From positions 1 to 54,033 of the forward strand of contig CAJTDX010000022.1 in the NCBI GenBank assembly GCA_910575155.1: DNA of 54,033 bases, read 5' to 3'. The stretch comes from Lachnospiraceae bacterium. GTDB lineage: Bacteria; Bacillota; Clostridia; Lachnospirales; Lachnospiraceae. Positions within the stretch are counted from its first letter, which is position 1, and every line of letters begins with the position of its first letter. The notes beneath the pieces were generated by a model. The model searched no databases. It was not told the origin of the DNA and worked only from the letters and a program-made list of their open reading frames with translations. The translations under genes were made by a program, and so were the position numbers. This document shows positions 25,825 to 36,520 of this stretch, piece by piece.

Positions 25825-26574
25825 ATGATTAATAATATAAAGCTTGGACCTCTTACGATCCACATGTACGGAATAATGGTTGCGCTTGGATTTTTAAGCG
25901 CATTAATCATCTGTGAAAAGCGGGCGAAGAAAAGGGGCATGGATACAGATATTTTGTTCGGCATCTTCTGGTGCGCAATTTTTGGCGGGGCGGCAGGAAG
26001 CAAACTGCTCTATTATACCGTGAACCTGCCGGATGTTCTCAAAGACCCTTCCATTTTATGGAATTTCCAGAATGGCTGGGTAGTTTACGGTGGTATTCTG
26101 GGAGGGGTTTTTGCCAGTTTTCTTTATTGCAGGTATAAGAAAGCAGATTTTGTACAGTACCTTGATCTGGTGCTTCCGGCGGTGGCGTTTGCGCAGGGCT
26201 GCGGACGCATTGGCTGTTTTTTTGCCGGCTGCTGTTACGGAAGAGAAACAGAGTCTGCATTCAGTATACAGTACTGGCAGTCGGAATATGCGCCGAACGG
26301 CGTGAAGCTGATTCCTACGCAGATTTATTCCAGCGTCGGTGATTTTGCCCTGGCAGTTTTGCTGATGATATATGCAAGAAGGGAGCCTAAGAAAGGAAAA
26401 GTAGCGGCAGTTTATTGTATTTTATACAGTGTGGGGCGTTTTATAATAGAAATGATGAGAAACGACTACCGGGGCGAATGGGGGATACTGTCTACCTCGC
26501 AGATCATATCTGTCTTTATACTGGCGCTTGGAATTGGTATTTTTGCGGCGGCAGAGAAATATTCAGCCAGTTAG
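25825..26574 (+). CDS. lgt: prolipoprotein diacylglyceryl transferase
   Basis: It adds diacylglycerol from phosphatidylglycerol to the lipobox Cys of prolipoproteins in the membrane. The 249-residue, seven-segment membrane protein begins with TIHMYGIMVALGFL. The signature is GRIGCFFAGCCYG at about 126-138, with its conserved Arg, then SVGRFIIEMMRND. The usual HGGL loop is read here as VVYGGILGG, with Tyr for His, as is frequent in this class. GAAAGGAAAA precedes the ATG. Confidence 0.93.
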   Translation: MINNIKLGPLTIHMYGIMVALGFLSALIICEKRAKKRGMDTDILFGIFWCAIFGGAAGSKLLYYTVNLPDVLKDPSILWNFQNGWVVYGGILGGVFASFLYCRYKKADFVQYLDLVLPAVAFAQGCGRIGCFFAGCCYGRETESAFSIQYWQSEYAPNGVKLIPTQIYSSVGDFALAVLLMIYARREPKKGKVAAVYCILYSVGRFIIEMMRNDYRGEWGILSTSQIISVFILALGIGIFAAAEKYSAS

Positions 26575-26677
26575 TTTGGGACGGCCAAAGGTTTGTTGCT
26601 GTTCAGAATAAATAAATATCTTTTTCGTGCCGATATAAAGTAAAATGACAGATCGCACGAAAGGGAGGGTTTAAATT

Positions 26678-27322
26678 ATGAATATAATGCTGCCGGCTAA
26701 TAATATAGAAGAAACACAACGTCGCAATCCGGGAAAAACCATAGATATTTCCCGGGTAATCCGCAATGTTACAGGTGTGGAGCAGGATCAGGAGAAGAAA
26801 TCTGTGCTGCAGCAGCTTTTGGAGCCCAAGGAAGTGGACGAAGGGCAAAATGATGCGAAGAAAGCGGCGGAGATTGCCCGCCGGATTGCCAGAGGCGCGC
26901 ATGTATCGCCGGAAGAAAAGAAGTTTCTGATGGAGACAGATCCCAGACTTGCCCAGATGGCGGAGCTTGCAAGAAAGGAAGGGGAACGGATCAAACATGC
27001 GCTGTCTCAGGCAGCCAGTAAGGAAGAGCAGCAGACGGTTGTGCAGCAGGCGTATCAGATGGTACAGCAGGTAAGTAAAAGCAATGAGCAGTTTGGAATG
27101 CTTCTGGGAGAGGCCGTGAAATCGGCAGTGCAGGAAAGTCAGAAAAAGGGAAATGTTCTGGAAGAAATTCAGAAAGAGGATAAAACTTCTGCACAGACGT
27201 ATGAAATTGGGATAGACGAGTCTGCCGGAATGCACAATAAGCCTTTTAAAGATGAGCAGGAGAAGCTTTTGGAACAGTTTTTTCCGGATGAATGGATGTC
27301 GATGTTAGATTGCAGAAGCTGA
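26678..27322 (+). CDS. hypothetical helical protein, 214 aa
   Basis: ATG at 26678 has AAGGGAGGG upstream. The product is soluble, largely alpha-helical and Gln/Glu/Lys-rich, with ARRIARGAHVSPEEKKFLMETDP in the middle and an acidic tail (EQFFPDEWMSML). No domain recognised; the middle segment looks like a small helical bundle used in adaptor or phage-like proteins, which is inference. It ends against the decayed Rpn nuclease. Confidence 0.68.
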   Translation: MNIMLPANNIEETQRRNPGKTIDISRVIRNVTGVEQDQEKKSVLQQLLEPKEVDEGQNDAKKAAEIARRIARGAHVSPEEKKFLMETDPRLAQMAELARKEGERIKHALSQAASKEEQQTVVQQAYQMVQQVSKSNEQFGMLLGEAVKSAVQESQKKGNVLEEIQKEDKTSAQTYEIGIDESAGMHNKPFKDEQEKLLEQFFPDEWMSMLDCRS

Positions 27323-27339
27323 AAGGAGTAACAGTACAC

Positions 27340-27994
27340 CGGATCATAAATAACTGGCACACTTACTTTATTCGGCGTACTGGATTAAATCATATGGTGA
27401 CAGGGAATTTGGAAACACTGAGTTCTCTCCAATTATCTTCTGATTTGGAAGGAATGGATGTTGTTAGTAAAGATATTTTAAAAAATAAAGAGGTTTTTGC
27501 ATATAGATGTGGAACCACAGAGGAATTATAAGCCGGGATATCCTATTGAAAAACGGGGAGTGTACTATTTGGCCCGCAGCCTTTCTTCGCAGTTATCGTT
27601 GATTACAGAACATACGGATTATAATTTACTGGAGAAGTGTTATAGTATTTGGATTTGCAGAGACCATATTCCGCCAGAAGAGAGGTATAGTATTTCTCAC
27701 TTTCAGATGGAAAATAACAGAAATTACGGAACCTGCTACCCTCAAAAGGAAAATTATGACCTGCCGAGCCTTATTGTGATTCGGCTTGGAAAGGCGGATT
27801 GCGCATTGGAAGAGGGAATGGAAAAGGGAATAGAACAAGGGATAGAGCTTGGAAAGGCAAACCAGCTGGTAGGCAGCGTGGCAAGCCTTACGAAATCTTT
27901 AGGTTTGTTAGTGGAGGATGCATGTCTGGCCTTAAATATAGAATTGTGTGATTATGAGAGAGCGAAAGAACGCATAATCCTGCCTGTAAAATAA
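27340..27994 (+). pseudogene. decayed Rpn-family PD-(D/E)XK nuclease / putative transposase
   Basis: Two frames hold matching parts of one gene: LSSDLEGMDVVSKDILKNKEV in the frame ending at 27531, and DVEPQRNYKPGYPIEKRG onward in the frame ending at 27994. The join near 27496 changes frame and lacks about 90 residues found in intact members; the N-terminal part before GMDVV is also mostly missing. Later segments YSIWICRDHIPPEERYSI and a repeated Gly-rich EGMEKGIEQGIELGKANQL are typical of this group. It is therefore a remnant and not a working nuclease. Confidence 0.78.
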
Positions 27995-28041
27995 ATCATA
28001 CAGTATAGAAGCTGTTGTATGATTCCAAAATGGTTTATAAA

Positions 28042-28059
28042 TTTGTGAAAATTCACAAA
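28042..28059 (+). promoter_or_regulatory. palindrome upstream of the S10 operon promoter
   Basis: TTTGTGAA-AA-TTCACAAA ends eight bases before the -35. It could bind a regulator or act as an UP-like element. No protein is suggested by the sequence. Confidence 0.4.
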
Positions 28060-28067
28060 AAAAGTAC

Positions 28068-28096
28068 TTGCAATTTATGCAATAATGCTTTATACT
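28068..28096 (+). promoter_or_regulatory. main promoter of the S10-spc-alpha cluster
   Basis: TTGCAA (28068-28073), exactly 17 bases, TATACT (28091-28096). Transcription would start near 28103. Confidence 0.78.
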
Positions 28097-28102
28097 AATA
28101 TC

Positions 28103-28327
28103 TGCTGTGGCATGATAGCAATGAAGCGTGAGGTTGCTGCTAAGAAAATAGCAGGTTTTCCGTGGAGCGAATGTCAAGTTAGGAAACTGGCGACAAGTCA
28201 CTGTATCACAACAAGAGTCTGCATAAGAGCAGAAACGGCGTGTGTGAAGCATATGACACACACGGAGAAGTGTACAGTCACCGCTTGTCGTACTGAGGTA
28301 AAGTGCGAAAAGGAGGCGACTTTTTTT
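28103..28327 (+). ncRNA. S10 operon leader RNA (putative regulatory)
   Basis: About 225 transcribed bases before rpsJ without a good gene. Several hairpins can be drawn, for example GTGTGTGAAGCATATGACACACAC (arms GTGTGT / ACACAC) and a stem in GCTGCTAAGAAAATAGCAG. In many bacteria the S10 leader mediates feedback by a ribosomal protein (L4 in gamma-proteobacteria). Regulation here is an inference from length and structure. Confidence 0.55.
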
Positions 28328-28645
28328 ATGGCAAGTCAAGTAATGAGAATCACACTGAAGGCATATGACCATCAGTTAGTGGATGCATCTGCTAAGAAAA
28401 TTATTGAAACTGTAAAGAAGAATGGATCACAGGTGAGCGGACCGGTACCTCTTCCCACAAAGAAGGAAGTTGTTACTATTTTAAGAGCTGTTCATAAATA
28501 TAAAGATTCCAGAGAACAGTTTGAGCAGAGAACTCATAAGAGACTGATTGATATCATTACACCTACCCAGAAAACGGTAGACGCATTGTCCAGACTGGAA
28601 ATGCCCGCCGGCGTGTATATTGATATCAAAATGAAAACCAAATAG
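28328..28645 (+). CDS. rpsJ: 30S ribosomal protein S10
   Basis: First gene of the cluster; also known as transcription antitermination factor NusE. The start is ATG at 28328 after AAGGAGG; an upstream frame extension lies in the leader. 105 residues, with the typical [13 protein letters not shown] start and GPVPLPTKK and [11 protein letters not shown] motifs. Confidence 0.98.
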   Translation: MASQVMRITLKAYDHQLVDASAKKIIETVKKNGSQVSGPVPLPTKKEVVTILRAVHKYKDSREQFEQRTHKRLIDIITPTQKTVDALSRLEMPAGVYIDIKMKTK

Positions 28646-28788
28646 TTATTAATTTAGTAAGAATCCTGAAGGGTAATATATAGATGCAACATAAGAAGTT
28701 TCATCATTTTACTGTTCTAGGATGAACGGTTCCGCTTCCCTCGCAAAGGGTATGAAGCGTTCCGCTGTAGAGAAACAGGAGGTAAAAA

Positions 28789-29472
28789 ATGAAGAAAGCG
28801 ATCTTAGCTACAAAAGTCGGAATGACTCAAATCTTCAATACAGACGGCGTTTTGGTGCCGGTTACTGTATTACAGGCTGGTCCATGTGTAGTAACTCAGA
28901 TTAAAACTGTTGAGAATGACGGATACAGCGCAGTTCAGGTTGGTTATGTTGACAAGAAAGACAAAGTTGTGAACAAAGACGCCAACGGCAAGAAAGAAAT
29001 CAGAAACAGACATGGTGTGACAAAGGCAGAAAAAGGACACTTTGAGAAAGCCGGCGTATCCAGCAAGAGATTTGTCAGAGAATTTAAGCTTGAAAACGCT
29101 GCCGATTACAAACTGGCAGATGAAATCAAAGCTGATATTTTTGCAGAAGGCGATAAGATTGACGCGACTGCAATTTCCAAAGGTAAAGGATTCCAGGGTG
29201 CTATTAAGAGATATGGACAGCACAGAGGACCGATGGCTCACGGTTCCAAATTCCATCGCCATCAGGGATCGAACGGCGCATGTTCCAGCCCCAGCAAGGT
29301 ATTCAAGGGAAAAGGAATGCCGGGCCATATGGGTTCTGTGAAGGTGACAGTTCAGAATCTTGAAGTTGTCAGAGTAGACGCTGAGAACAATCTGCTTTTA
29401 GTAAAGGGTGCGGTTCCGGGACCTAAGAAATCTTTAGTGACAATTAAAGAGACTGTAAAAGCAGCGAAATAG
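28789..29472 (+). CDS. rplC: 50S ribosomal protein L3
   Basis: 227 residues (slightly longer than E. coli at 209). [12 protein letters not shown] start and GKGMPGHMG near residue 185, the loop that reaches the peptidyl transferase centre. Preceded by a 143-base spacer with a hairpin, then AGGAGG. Confidence 0.98.
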   Translation: MKKAILATKVGMTQIFNTDGVLVPVTVLQAGPCVVTQIKTVENDGYSAVQVGYVDKKDKVVNKDANGKKEIRNRHGVTKAEKGHFEKAGVSSKRFVREFKLENAADYKLADEIKADIFAEGDKIDATAISKGKGFQGAIKRYGQHRGPMAHGSKFHRHQGSNGACSSPSKVFKGKGMPGHMGSVKVTVQNLEVVRVDAENNLLLVKGAVPGPKKSLVTIKETVKAAK

Positions 29473-29547
29473 TACCGAGTGAACGCCTTGCCAGGCATCC
29501 CTTTATGCCAGAGAGCAGGCATGAAAGATGAAAGGAGGAACTTAACG

Positions 29548-30168
29548 ATGGCTAATGTAGCTATTTATAATATGAAAGGCAGCGAAGTAGGCAGCCTTGA
29601 GCTGAATGATGCAGTGTTTGGTGTCGAAGTCAATGAACACCTGGTACACATGGCAGTTGTACAGCAGCTCGCAAATAACCGCCAGGGAACACAGAAAGCA
29701 AAAACACGTTCTGAAGTTCGCGGCGGCGGAAGAAAACCATGGAGACAGAAGGGAACGGGACATGCAAGACAGGGTTCCATCAGAGCTCCCCAATGGACAG
29801 GCGGCGGAGTGGTATTTGCTCCGGTTCCACGCGATTATTCTTTCAAATTAAATAAGAAAGAAAAGAGAGCGGCTTTGAAGTCTGCCCTGACTACAAAAGT
29901 AAACGACAGCAAGTTCATTGTACTCGATGAGCTGAAGCTGGATGAGATCAAGACCAAAAAGTTCCAGGAAGTGTTAAATAACCTGAAAGTGAATAAGGCG
30001 CTTGTCATCATCAATGAGAATGATAAAAATGTGGTAATGTCAGCAAAGAACATTCCGGCAGTGAAGACTGCTCTGACAAATACCATTAACGTATACGATA
30101 TTTTGAAATACGACACCGTTGTAGCAACCAAGGATGCCGTGGCAACAATCGAGGAGGTGTATGCATAA
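29548..30168 (+). CDS. rplD: 50S ribosomal protein L4
   Basis: Start taken at 29548 after AAAGGAGG, giving 206 residues. The [16 protein letters not shown] loop, which lines the exit tunnel, is at about residues 59-74. L4 represses the S10 operon in some bacteria. The stop overlaps the next start (TAATG). Confidence 0.97.
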   Translation: MANVAIYNMKGSEVGSLELNDAVFGVEVNEHLVHMAVVQQLANNRQGTQKAKTRSEVRGGGRKPWRQKGTGHARQGSIRAPQWTGGGVVFAPVPRDYSFKLNKKEKRAALKSALTTKVNDSKFIVLDELKLDEIKTKKFQEVLNNLKVNKALVIINENDKNVVMSAKNIPAVKTALTNTINVYDILKYDTVVATKDAVATIEEVYA

Positions 30169-30467
30169 TGGCAAACGTACAATATTATGACGTAATCCTC
30201 AAGCCGGTTATTACAGAGAAAAGTATGAACGCAATGAGTGAGAAGAAATATACTTTCCTGGTTCATCCGGAAGCAAATAAAACTATGATTAAGGAAGCTG
30301 TTGAGAAAATGTTCGAAGGAACCAAGGTGAAAAAAGTAAATACCTTGAATATCGGCGGCAAAAAGAGAAGAAGAGGCATGGTAGTGGGAAAAACTGCCAA
30401 GACTAAGAAAGCAATCGTTCAGTTGACAGAAGACAGCAAGGATATTGAGATTTTTGCTGGCTTATAG
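30168..30467 (+). CDS. rplW: 50S ribosomal protein L23
   Basis: 99 residues, with [12 protein letters not shown] near the start and [12 protein letters not shown]. It stands at the tunnel exit where trigger factor and SRP dock. Translationally coupled to rplD. Confidence 0.97.
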   Translation: MANVQYYDVILKPVITEKSMNAMSEKKYTFLVHPEANKTMIKEAVEKMFEGTKVKKVNTLNIGGKKRRRGMVVGKTAKTKKAIVQLTEDSKDIEIFAGL

Positions 30468-30481
30468 AAAGGAGAAGAACC

Positions 30482-31327
30482 ATGGGAATCAAGACATATA
30501 ACCCATATACACCTTCCAGAAGAAATATGACTGGTTCTGATTTCTCTGAGATTACCAAGACGACTCCGGAAAAATCACTGTTAGTTTCTTTACAGAAGCA
30601 GTCGGGGCGTAACAATCAGGGTAAAATTACAGTGAGACACCGCGGAGGCGGCTCCAGAAGAAAATACAGAGTCATTGATTTTAAACGAAATAAAAAAGAC
30701 GGAATTCCTGCAACTGTGGTTGGAATTGAGTATGATCCTAACAGAACAGCGAATATTGCGCTGATCTGCTATGCAGACGGTGAAAAAACGTATATTATCG
30801 CACCGGAAGGACTCAAGGACGGAATGAAAGTCATGAACGGACCGGAAGCCGAGGTAAGAGTTGGCAATTGTCTGCCTCTTGAGAACATTCCAGTCGGTAC
30901 ACAGGTACACAATATTGAACTGTATCCGGGTAAAGGCGGCCAGCTTGTCCGTTCCGCAGGAAACAGCGCGCAGCTTATGGCTAAGGAAGGCAAATATGCG
31001 ACACTTCGTCTTCCCTCTGGCGAAATGAGAATGGTTCCCATTATCTGCCGTGCAACCATTGGCGTGGTTGGAAATACCGACCATAACCTGGTGAAAATCG
31101 GTAAGGCCGGACGTAAGCGCCATATGGGTATCCGCCCGACAGTACGCGGTTCTGTTATGAACCCCAACGACCATCCGCATGGTGGTGGAGAAGGTAAGAC
31201 CGGAATCGGCCGTCCGGGTCCATGTACGCCCTGGGGCAAACCTGCTCTTGGTCTTAAGACCAGAAAGAAAAACAAAGCATCTAACAAGCTTATCGTAAGA
31301 AGAAGAGACGGTAGAGCAATCAAATAA
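30482..31327 (+). CDS. rplB: 50S ribosomal protein L2
   Basis: 281 residues with [13 protein letters not shown] start and the conserved [16 protein letters not shown] loop near residue 226, important for peptidyl transfer. AAAGGAG is upstream. Confidence 0.98.
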   Translation: MGIKTYNPYTPSRRNMTGSDFSEITKTTPEKSLLVSLQKQSGRNNQGKITVRHRGGGSRRKYRVIDFKRNKKDGIPATVVGIEYDPNRTANIALICYADGEKTYIIAPEGLKDGMKVMNGPEAEVRVGNCLPLENIPVGTQVHNIELYPGKGGQLVRSAGNSAQLMAKEGKYATLRLPSGEMRMVPIICRATIGVVGNTDHNLVKIGKAGRKRHMGIRPTVRGSVMNPNDHPHGGGEGKTGIGRPGPCTPWGKPALGLKTRKKNKASNKLIVRRRDGRAIK

Positions 31328-31390
31328 TACGAGGTACCCGCGGGCAAGATTTCTGCCCGGTACACGGGACCAGATCAAGGAGGTTAAATA

Positions 31391-31672
31391 ATGGCTCGTT
31401 CATTGAAAAAAGGACCATTTGCTGATGCAAGTTTATTGAAAAAAGTAGACGCTATGAACGCTGCTGGTGAAAAGAGCGTGATCAAGACATGGTCTCGCCG
31501 TTCTACTATCTTTCCGCAGTTCGTAGGTCATACATTTGCTGTACATGACGGCAGAAAACATGTGCCGGTATATGTGACAGAAGATATGGTTGGACATAAA
31601 TTAGGAGAGTTCGTTGCTACAAGAACTTACCGTGGACATGGAAAAGACGAAAAGAAATCAAAAGTTCGTTAA
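31391..31672 (+). CDS. rpsS: 30S ribosomal protein S19
   Basis: 93 residues: [11 protein letters not shown] start, [11 protein letters not shown] and [13 protein letters not shown] hairpin of GGTACC/GGTACA arms lies in the spacer before it. Forms a complex with S13 in the 30S head. Confidence 0.98.
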   Translation: MARSLKKGPFADASLLKKVDAMNAAGEKSVIKTWSRRSTIFPQFVGHTFAVHDGRKHVPVYVTEDMVGHKLGEFVATRTYRGHGKDEKKSKVR

Positions 31673-31701
31673 TCTACAGAATCTGAAAGGAGGTTTCATC
31701 C

Positions 31702-32088
31702 ATGGCTAAAGGACATAGAAGTCAAATTAAGAGAGAGAGAAATGCCCAGAAAGACACCAGACCTTCTGCGAAGTTATCTTATGCCAGAGTGTCTGTTCAG
31801 AAAGCTTGTTTCGTACTGGATGCAATTCGTGGAAAAGATGTGCAGACCGCACTTGCAATCCTGGCTTACAATCCCAGATATGCGTCAAGCGTGATAGAGA
31901 AATTACTGAAATCTGCTGTTGCGAATGCAGAAAACAACAATGGATTGGATGCAGAAAACCTTTATGTTGCAGAGTGTTATGCAAACAAAGGACCAACAAT
32001 GAAGAGAGTTAGACCAAGGGCACAGGGCAGGGCTTACAGAATTGAGAAGAGAATGAGCCACATTACAATCGTGCTTGATGAAAGATAG
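31702..32088 (+). CDS. rplV: 50S ribosomal protein L22
   Basis: 128 residues; GPTMKRVRPRAQGRA hairpin loop reaches the exit tunnel and is the site of macrolide-resistance changes in this family. AAAGGAGG is upstream. Confidence 0.98.
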   Translation: MAKGHRSQIKRERNAQKDTRPSAKLSYARVSVQKACFVLDAIRGKDVQTALAILAYNPRYASSVIEKLLKSAVANAENNNGLDAENLYVAECYANKGPTMKRVRPRAQGRAYRIEKRMSHITIVLDER

Positions 32089-32097
32089 GAGGCAGAC

Positions 32098-32754
32098 ATG
32101 GGACAGAAGGTTAATCCTCATGGTTTAAGAGTCGGTATTATCAAAGATTGGGACTCTAAATGGTACGCAGAATCAGATTTTGCAGACTTTTTAGTAGAAG
32201 ACTACAACATCAGAACATTTCTGAAAAGGAAGTTATACGCGTCAGGCGTTTCTAAAATTGAAATTGAAAGAGCTTCTGACCGCGTGAAAGTAATTCTCTA
32301 TACAGCAAAGCCAGGCGTGGTAATCGGCAAGGGCGGAGCTGAGATCGAGAAGGTAAAAGCAGAGCTTCAGAAATATACAGACAAGAAATTAGTAGTAGAT
32401 ATCAAAGAAGTAAAGAGACCGGATAAAGATGCTCAGCTCGTAGCTGAAAACATCGCTTTACAGCTTGAGAACCGTGTTTCATTCCGCAGGGCTATGAAAT
32501 CCTGTATGGGCAGAAGCATGAAGGCAGGCGCTTTGGGAATTAAGAGTTCTGTTTCCGGACGTCTGGGCGGCGCTGATATGGCGCGTACCGAGTTCTACAG
32601 CGAGGGAACAATCCCACTTCAGACATTAAGAGCAGATATCGATTATGGATTCGCCGAGGCAGACACCACTTACGGAAAAGTAGGCGTAAAAGTCTGGATC
32701 TACAAAGGCGAGATACTTCCAACAAAAGAAACAAAGGAAGGGAGCGATAAATAA
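32098..32754 (+). CDS. rpsC: 30S ribosomal protein S3
   Basis: 218 residues with the KH motif [14 protein letters not shown], part of the mRNA entry gate. The stop overlaps the next start. Confidence 0.98.
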   Translation: MGQKVNPHGLRVGIIKDWDSKWYAESDFADFLVEDYNIRTFLKRKLYASGVSKIEIERASDRVKVILYTAKPGVVIGKGGAEIEKVKAELQKYTDKKLVVDIKEVKRPDKDAQLVAENIALQLENRVSFRRAMKSCMGRSMKAGALGIKSSVSGRLGGADMARTEFYSEGTIPLQTLRADIDYGFAEADTTYGKVGVKVWIYKGEILPTKETKEGSDK

Positions 32755-33191
32755 TGTTAATGCCAAAAAGAGTAAAACGTCGTAAACAGTTCCGTGGTTC
32801 CATGGCAGGTAAGGCGTTAAGAGGTAATAAAATTACAAATGGTGAATACGGTATTGTAGCTTTAGAGCCTTGCTGGATCAAATCTAACCAGATTGAAGCA
32901 GCCCGTATTGCAATGACACGTTATATCAAGCGTGGTGGTAAAGTTTGGATTAAAATTTTCCCTGACAAACCAGTAACAGCAAAACCAGCAGAAACACGTA
33001 TGGGTTCCGGAAAAGGAACATTGGAATACTGGGTGGCTGTAGTAAAACCAGGACGCGTGATGTTCGAGATTTCCGGAGTGCCGGAAGAAACAGCTCGTGA
33101 GGCATTACGTCTTGCTACACACAAATTACCTTGTAAATGTAAAGTGGTTTCGCGTGCAGACTTAGAAGGCGGTGAATCAAATGAAAACTAG
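32754..33191 (+). CDS. rplP: 50S ribosomal protein L16
   Basis: 145 residues: [14 protein letters not shown], then [18 protein letters not shown]. It helps to position tRNA on the 50S. The start overlaps the rpsC stop. Confidence 0.97.
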   Translation: MLMPKRVKRRKQFRGSMAGKALRGNKITNGEYGIVALEPCWIKSNQIEAARIAMTRYIKRGGKVWIKIFPDKPVTAKPAETRMGSGKGTLEYWVAVVKPGRVMFEISGVPEETAREALRLATHKLPCKCKVVSRADLEGGESNEN

Positions 33192-33387
33192 TAATTATGT
33201 AAAAGATTTAAGAGAAGAATCCGTAGCAGCGTTGCAGGAAAAATTGGTAGCTGCTAAGAAGGAACTGTTTAATTTAAGATTCCAGAATGCAACCAATCAG
33301 TTGGATAATACCGGAAGAATCAAAGAAGTTCGCAAGAATATCGCTAGAATTCAGACGATTATTACTGAGAAAGCAAAACAGGCTTAA
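33181..33387 (+). CDS. rpmC: 50S ribosomal protein L29
   Basis: Start taken at ATG 33181, overlapping the rplP end by 11 bases; a GTG nine bases earlier gives a longer frame. 68 residues with [11 protein letters not shown] and [13 protein letters not shown]. Confidence 0.95.
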   Translation: MKTSNYVKDLREESVAALQEKLVAAKKELFNLRFQNATNQLDNTGRIKEVRKNIARIQTIITEKAKQA

Positions 33388-33414
33388 GCATCCTAGAAAG
33401 GAGATTCTAATATC

Positions 33415-33672
33415 GTGGAAGAAAGAAATCTTAGAAAAACACGTACCGGTGTTGTTGTAAGTGACAAGATGAATAAGACCATTGTAGTTGCAGTAAGAGA
33501 TAATGTAAGACATCCTCTGTACAACAAGATCGTTAAGAAAACCTATAAATTGAAGGCTCATGATGAGAACAACGATTGCAAAATCGGCGATACCGTCAGA
33601 GTAATGGAAACAAGGCCTTTATCCAAAGATAAGAGATGGAGACTTGTAGAAATCATTGAGAGAGCGAAGTAA
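33415..33672 (+). CDS. rpsQ: 30S ribosomal protein S17
   Basis: GTG start. 85 residues with [18 protein letters not shown] and [18 protein letters not shown]. Primary 16S-binding protein. Confidence 0.97.
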   Translation: MEERNLRKTRTGVVVSDKMNKTIVVAVRDNVRHPLYNKIVKKTYKLKAHDENNDCKIGDTVRVMETRPLSKDKRWRLVEIIERAK

Positions 33673-33689
33673 AGGAGGAGGCTACCAGC

Positions 33690-34058
33690 ATGATTCAACA
33701 GGAAAGCAGACTGAAAGTAGCTGATAATACAGGAGCAAAAGAATTACTGTGTATCCGTGTTATGGGCGGTTCTACCAGAAGATATGCAAATATCGGAGAC
33801 ATCATTACTGCTACGGTTAAAGATGCAACACCAGGCGGCGTTGTAAAAAAAGGCGATGTGGTAAAAGCTGTAGTAGTTCGTACCAGAAAAGGCGCTCGTC
33901 GGAAAGACGGTTCCTATATCAAATTTGATGAAAACGCGGCTGTTATCATTAAAGATGACAAAACTCCAAGAGGAACCCGTATCTTTGGGCCGGTTGCAAG
34001 AGAGCTTCGTGAGAAACAGTTTATGAAGATTGTTTCCCTGGCTCCGGAAGTATTATAG
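33690..34058 (+). CDS. rplN: 50S ribosomal protein L14
   Basis: 122 residues, [19 protein letters not shown] start and [14 protein letters not shown]. Forms an intersubunit bridge and is a target of ribosome silencing factors. Confidence 0.98.
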   Translation: MIQQESRLKVADNTGAKELLCIRVMGGSTRRYANIGDIITATVKDATPGGVVKKGDVVKAVVVRTRKGARRKDGSYIKFDENAAVIIKDDKTPRGTRIFGPVARELREKQFMKIVSLAPEVL

Positions 34059-34069
34059 GAGGTACAAAG

Positions 34070-34381
34070 ATGGCAACAATGAAGATTAAAAAGGGCGATA
34101 CCGTAAAAGTAATCGCTGGAAAAGATAAAGACAAAGAGGGCAAGGTAATTGCTGTAAATAAGAAAAAAAATACCGTACTGGTAGAAGGTATCAACATGGT
34201 TACCAAGCATACAAAACCCAGCATGGCTAATCAGCAGGGTGGCATCGTTCATCAGGAAGGACCCATTCATATTTCTAACGTAATGTATGTCCATAAGGGT
34301 AAGGCTACCAGAATAGGCTTCAAAATGGACGGAGACAAAAAAGTGCGTTTTGCCAAATCCACTGGCGATGTCATTGATTAA
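34070..34381 (+). CDS. rplX: 50S ribosomal protein L24
   Basis: 103 residues. KOW motif [13 protein letters not shown] near the start; assembly initiator. Confidence 0.97.
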   Translation: MATMKIKKGDTVKVIAGKDKDKEGKVIAVNKKKNTVLVEGINMVTKHTKPSMANQQGGIVHQEGPIHISNVMYVHKGKATRIGFKMDGDKKVRFAKSTGDVID

Positions 34382-34404
34382 TTCAGGAGAGGAGGTCCAT
34401 TCAG

Positions 34405-34950
34405 TTGAGTAGTAGATTAAAAGAGATTTATCAGAACGAGATGGTTGACGCTCTGATGAAGAAATTCGGATATAAAAACGTGATGCAGGTGCCGAAGCTG
34501 GAAAAAGTAGTAGTCAACATGGGCGTTGGCGAAGCAAAAGAGAATGCAAAGCTTCTGGACGCCGCTGTCAGCGATATGGAAACCATTACCGGACAGAAAG
34601 CAATTGTTACAAGAGCAAAGCATTCTGTGGCAAACTTCAAGATCAGAGAAGGTATGCCGATCGGATGCAAGGTAACGTTAAGAGGCGACAAGATGTATGA
34701 GTTCGTTGACCGTCTCATTAACCTGGCTCTTCCCCGCGTACGTGACTTCAGAGGGGTAAATCCCAATGCGTTTGACGGAAGAGGAAATTACGCGCTTGGA
34801 ATCAAGGAACAGTTGATTTTCCCGGAAATCGAATACGATAAAGTTGACAAAGTTCGTGGTATGGATGTAATTTTCGTTACTACAGCGAAAACAGACGAAG
34901 AGGCACGTGAGTTATTGACACAGTTCAATATGCCATTTGCAAAACAGTAA
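34405..34950 (+). CDS. rplE: 50S ribosomal protein L5
   Basis: TTG start at 34405, nine bases from GGAGG. 181 residues including [17 protein letters not shown]. Binds 5S rRNA and forms part of the central protuberance. Confidence 0.97.
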   Translation: MSSRLKEIYQNEMVDALMKKFGYKNVMQVPKLEKVVVNMGVGEAKENAKLLDAAVSDMETITGQKAIVTRAKHSVANFKIREGMPIGCKVTLRGDKMYEFVDRLINLALPRVRDFRGVNPNAFDGRGNYALGIKEQLIFPEIEYDKVDKVRGMDVIFVTTAKTDEEARELLTQFNMPFAKQ

Positions 34951-34963
34951 GGAGGGAATTTCA

Positions 34964-35149
34964 ATGGCAAAAACATCTATGAAAATAAAACAGCAGCGTA
35001 AACAGAAATTCTCTACCAGAGAATACAGCCGCTGCAGAATCTGCGGCCGTCCACATGCATATTTAAGAAAATATGGAATTTGCAGAATCTGTTTCCGTGA
35101 GCTGGCATACAAAGGACAGATTCCAGGCGTAAAAAAGGCAAGTTGGTAA
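34964..35149 (+). CDS. rpsN: 30S ribosomal protein S14, type Z (zinc form)
   Basis: Start at ATG 34964 after AAGGAGGG, 61 residues. Zinc ligands C24, C27, C40 and C43 show the short zinc-binding form typical of Firmicutes. Joins the head of the 30S subunit late in assembly. Confidence 0.96.
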   Translation: MAKTSMKIKQQRKQKFSTREYSRCRICGRPHAYLRKYGICRICFRELAYKGQIPGVKKASW

Positions 35150-35164
35150 GGAGGAAAATACATC

Positions 35165-35566
35165 ATGACAATGAGTGATCCAATCGCAGATATGCTGACA
35201 AGAATTCGTAATGCAAATACTGCCAAACATGATACCGTAGATGTTCCGGCTTCCAAGATGAAAGTTGCAATTGCCGACATTCTTGTAAATGAAGGATACA
35301 TTGTGAAATATGACATCGTGGAGGATGGCAGCTTCAACACAATTCGCATTACATTAAAATATGGTAAAGACAAGAATGAAAAAATCATTACAGGTCTTAA
35401 GAGAATTTCCAAGCCAGGACTTCGCGTTTACGCTGGCAAAAATGAAATTCCCAAGGTTTTAGGCGGACTGGGAATTGCGATTCTTTCCACGAACCAGGGC
35501 GTTGTAACTGATAAAGAAGCAAGAAAATTAGCAGTAGGCGGAGAAGTTCTCGCCTATGTATGGTAG
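35165..35566 (+). CDS. rpsH: 30S ribosomal protein S8
   Basis: 133 residues: [15 protein letters not shown] start and GGEVLAYVW end. In other bacteria S8 is the feedback repressor of the spc operon. Confidence 0.98.
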   Translation: MTMSDPIADMLTRIRNANTAKHDTVDVPASKMKVAIADILVNEGYIVKYDIVEDGSFNTIRITLKYGKDKNEKIITGLKRISKPGLRVYAGKNEIPKVLGGLGIAILSTNQGVVTDKEARKLAVGGEVLAYVW

Positions 35567-35577
35567 GAGGTACGGGC

Positions 35578-36117
35578 ATGTCACGAATCGGAAGAATGCC
35601 AATCGCGGTACCGGCAGGCGTTACTGTTGATATTGCAGAAAATAATCATGTGACTGTAAAAGGTCCGAAGGGAACTTTAGAGAGAACCCTTCCTGAAGAA
35701 ATGGAAATTAAATTAGAAGGATCTGAAATAACTGTAACAAGACCAAACGACTTGAAGAGAATGAAATCTCTGCACGGTCTTACCAGAACACTGATCAGCA
35801 ACATGGTGGTTGGTGTGACAGACGGTTATACCAAAGAGCTGGAAGTAAACGGCGTCGGTTACAGAGCTTCCAAATCCGGAAAAGATCTGACATTGAACCT
35901 GGGATATTCCCATCCGGTTGTTATGACCGACCCGGAAGGACTTGAGTCCAAGGTTGACGGAAATAAGATTATTGTTTCCGGTATAGATAAAGAGAAAGTT
36001 GGCCAATACGCAGCAGAAATCAGAGATAAAAGAAGACCTGAACCCTATAAAGGAAAGGGTATCAAATATGCTGATGAAGTTATCAGACGTAAAGTTGGTA
36101 AGACTGGTAAGAAATAA
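35578..36117 (+). CDS. rplF: 50S ribosomal protein L6
   Basis: ATG at 35578 after AGGAGG, 179 residues: [24 protein letters not shown] and [14 protein letters not shown]. Two related domains. Confidence 0.98.
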   Translation: MSRIGRMPIAVPAGVTVDIAENNHVTVKGPKGTLERTLPEEMEIKLEGSEITVTRPNDLKRMKSLHGLTRTLISNMVVGVTDGYTKELEVNGVGYRASKSGKDLTLNLGYSHPVVMTDPEGLESKVDGNKIIVSGIDKEKVGQYAAEIRDKRRPEPYKGKGIKYADEVIRRKVGKTGKK

Positions 36118-36134
36118 AATAGGAGGAACAAAAA

Positions 36135-36503
36135 ATGGTTAATAAAAAATCAAGATCAGAAGTTCGTATGAAAAAACACAGAAGAATGCGTAATCGTTTC
36201 TCCGGTACAGCAGAAAGACCACGTTTGGCTGTGTTTAGAAGCAATAATCATATGTACGCACAGATTATTGACGATACAGTTGGAAATACACTTGTTTCCG
36301 CGTCTACACTTCAGAAGGATGTTAAAGCAGAGCTGGAAAAAACCAATAACGTGGACGCAGCGGCTCATTTAGGAACTGTGATTGCCAAAAGAGCGTTAGA
36401 GAAAGGTATCACCACGGTTGTCTTTGACAGAGGCGGTTTTATCTATCAGGGAAAGATCAAAGCTTTAGCTGATGCAGCCAGAGAAGCTGGATTAGACTTT
36501 TAA
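36135..36503 (+). CDS. rplR: 50S ribosomal protein L18
   Basis: 122 residues, [19 protein letters not shown] and [16 protein letters not shown]. Binds 5S rRNA. Confidence 0.98.
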   Translation: MVNKKSRSEVRMKKHRRMRNRFSGTAERPRLAVFRSNNHMYAQIIDDTVGNTLVSASTLQKDVKAELEKTNNVDAAAHLGTVIAKRALEKGITTVVFDRGGFIYQGKIKALADAAREAGLDF

Positions 36504-36520
36504 TAGGAGGAGACAAATAC

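Noticed and set aside
27995-28023. Hairpin ATCATACA / TGTATGAT as terminator
   Set aside because: Arms are good but there is no T-run after the stem.
28870-29328. Antisense reading frames in the ribosomal genes (for example 29835-30266, 30590-31378)
   Set aside because: They mirror highly conserved coding sequence, have no ribosome site and no family match.
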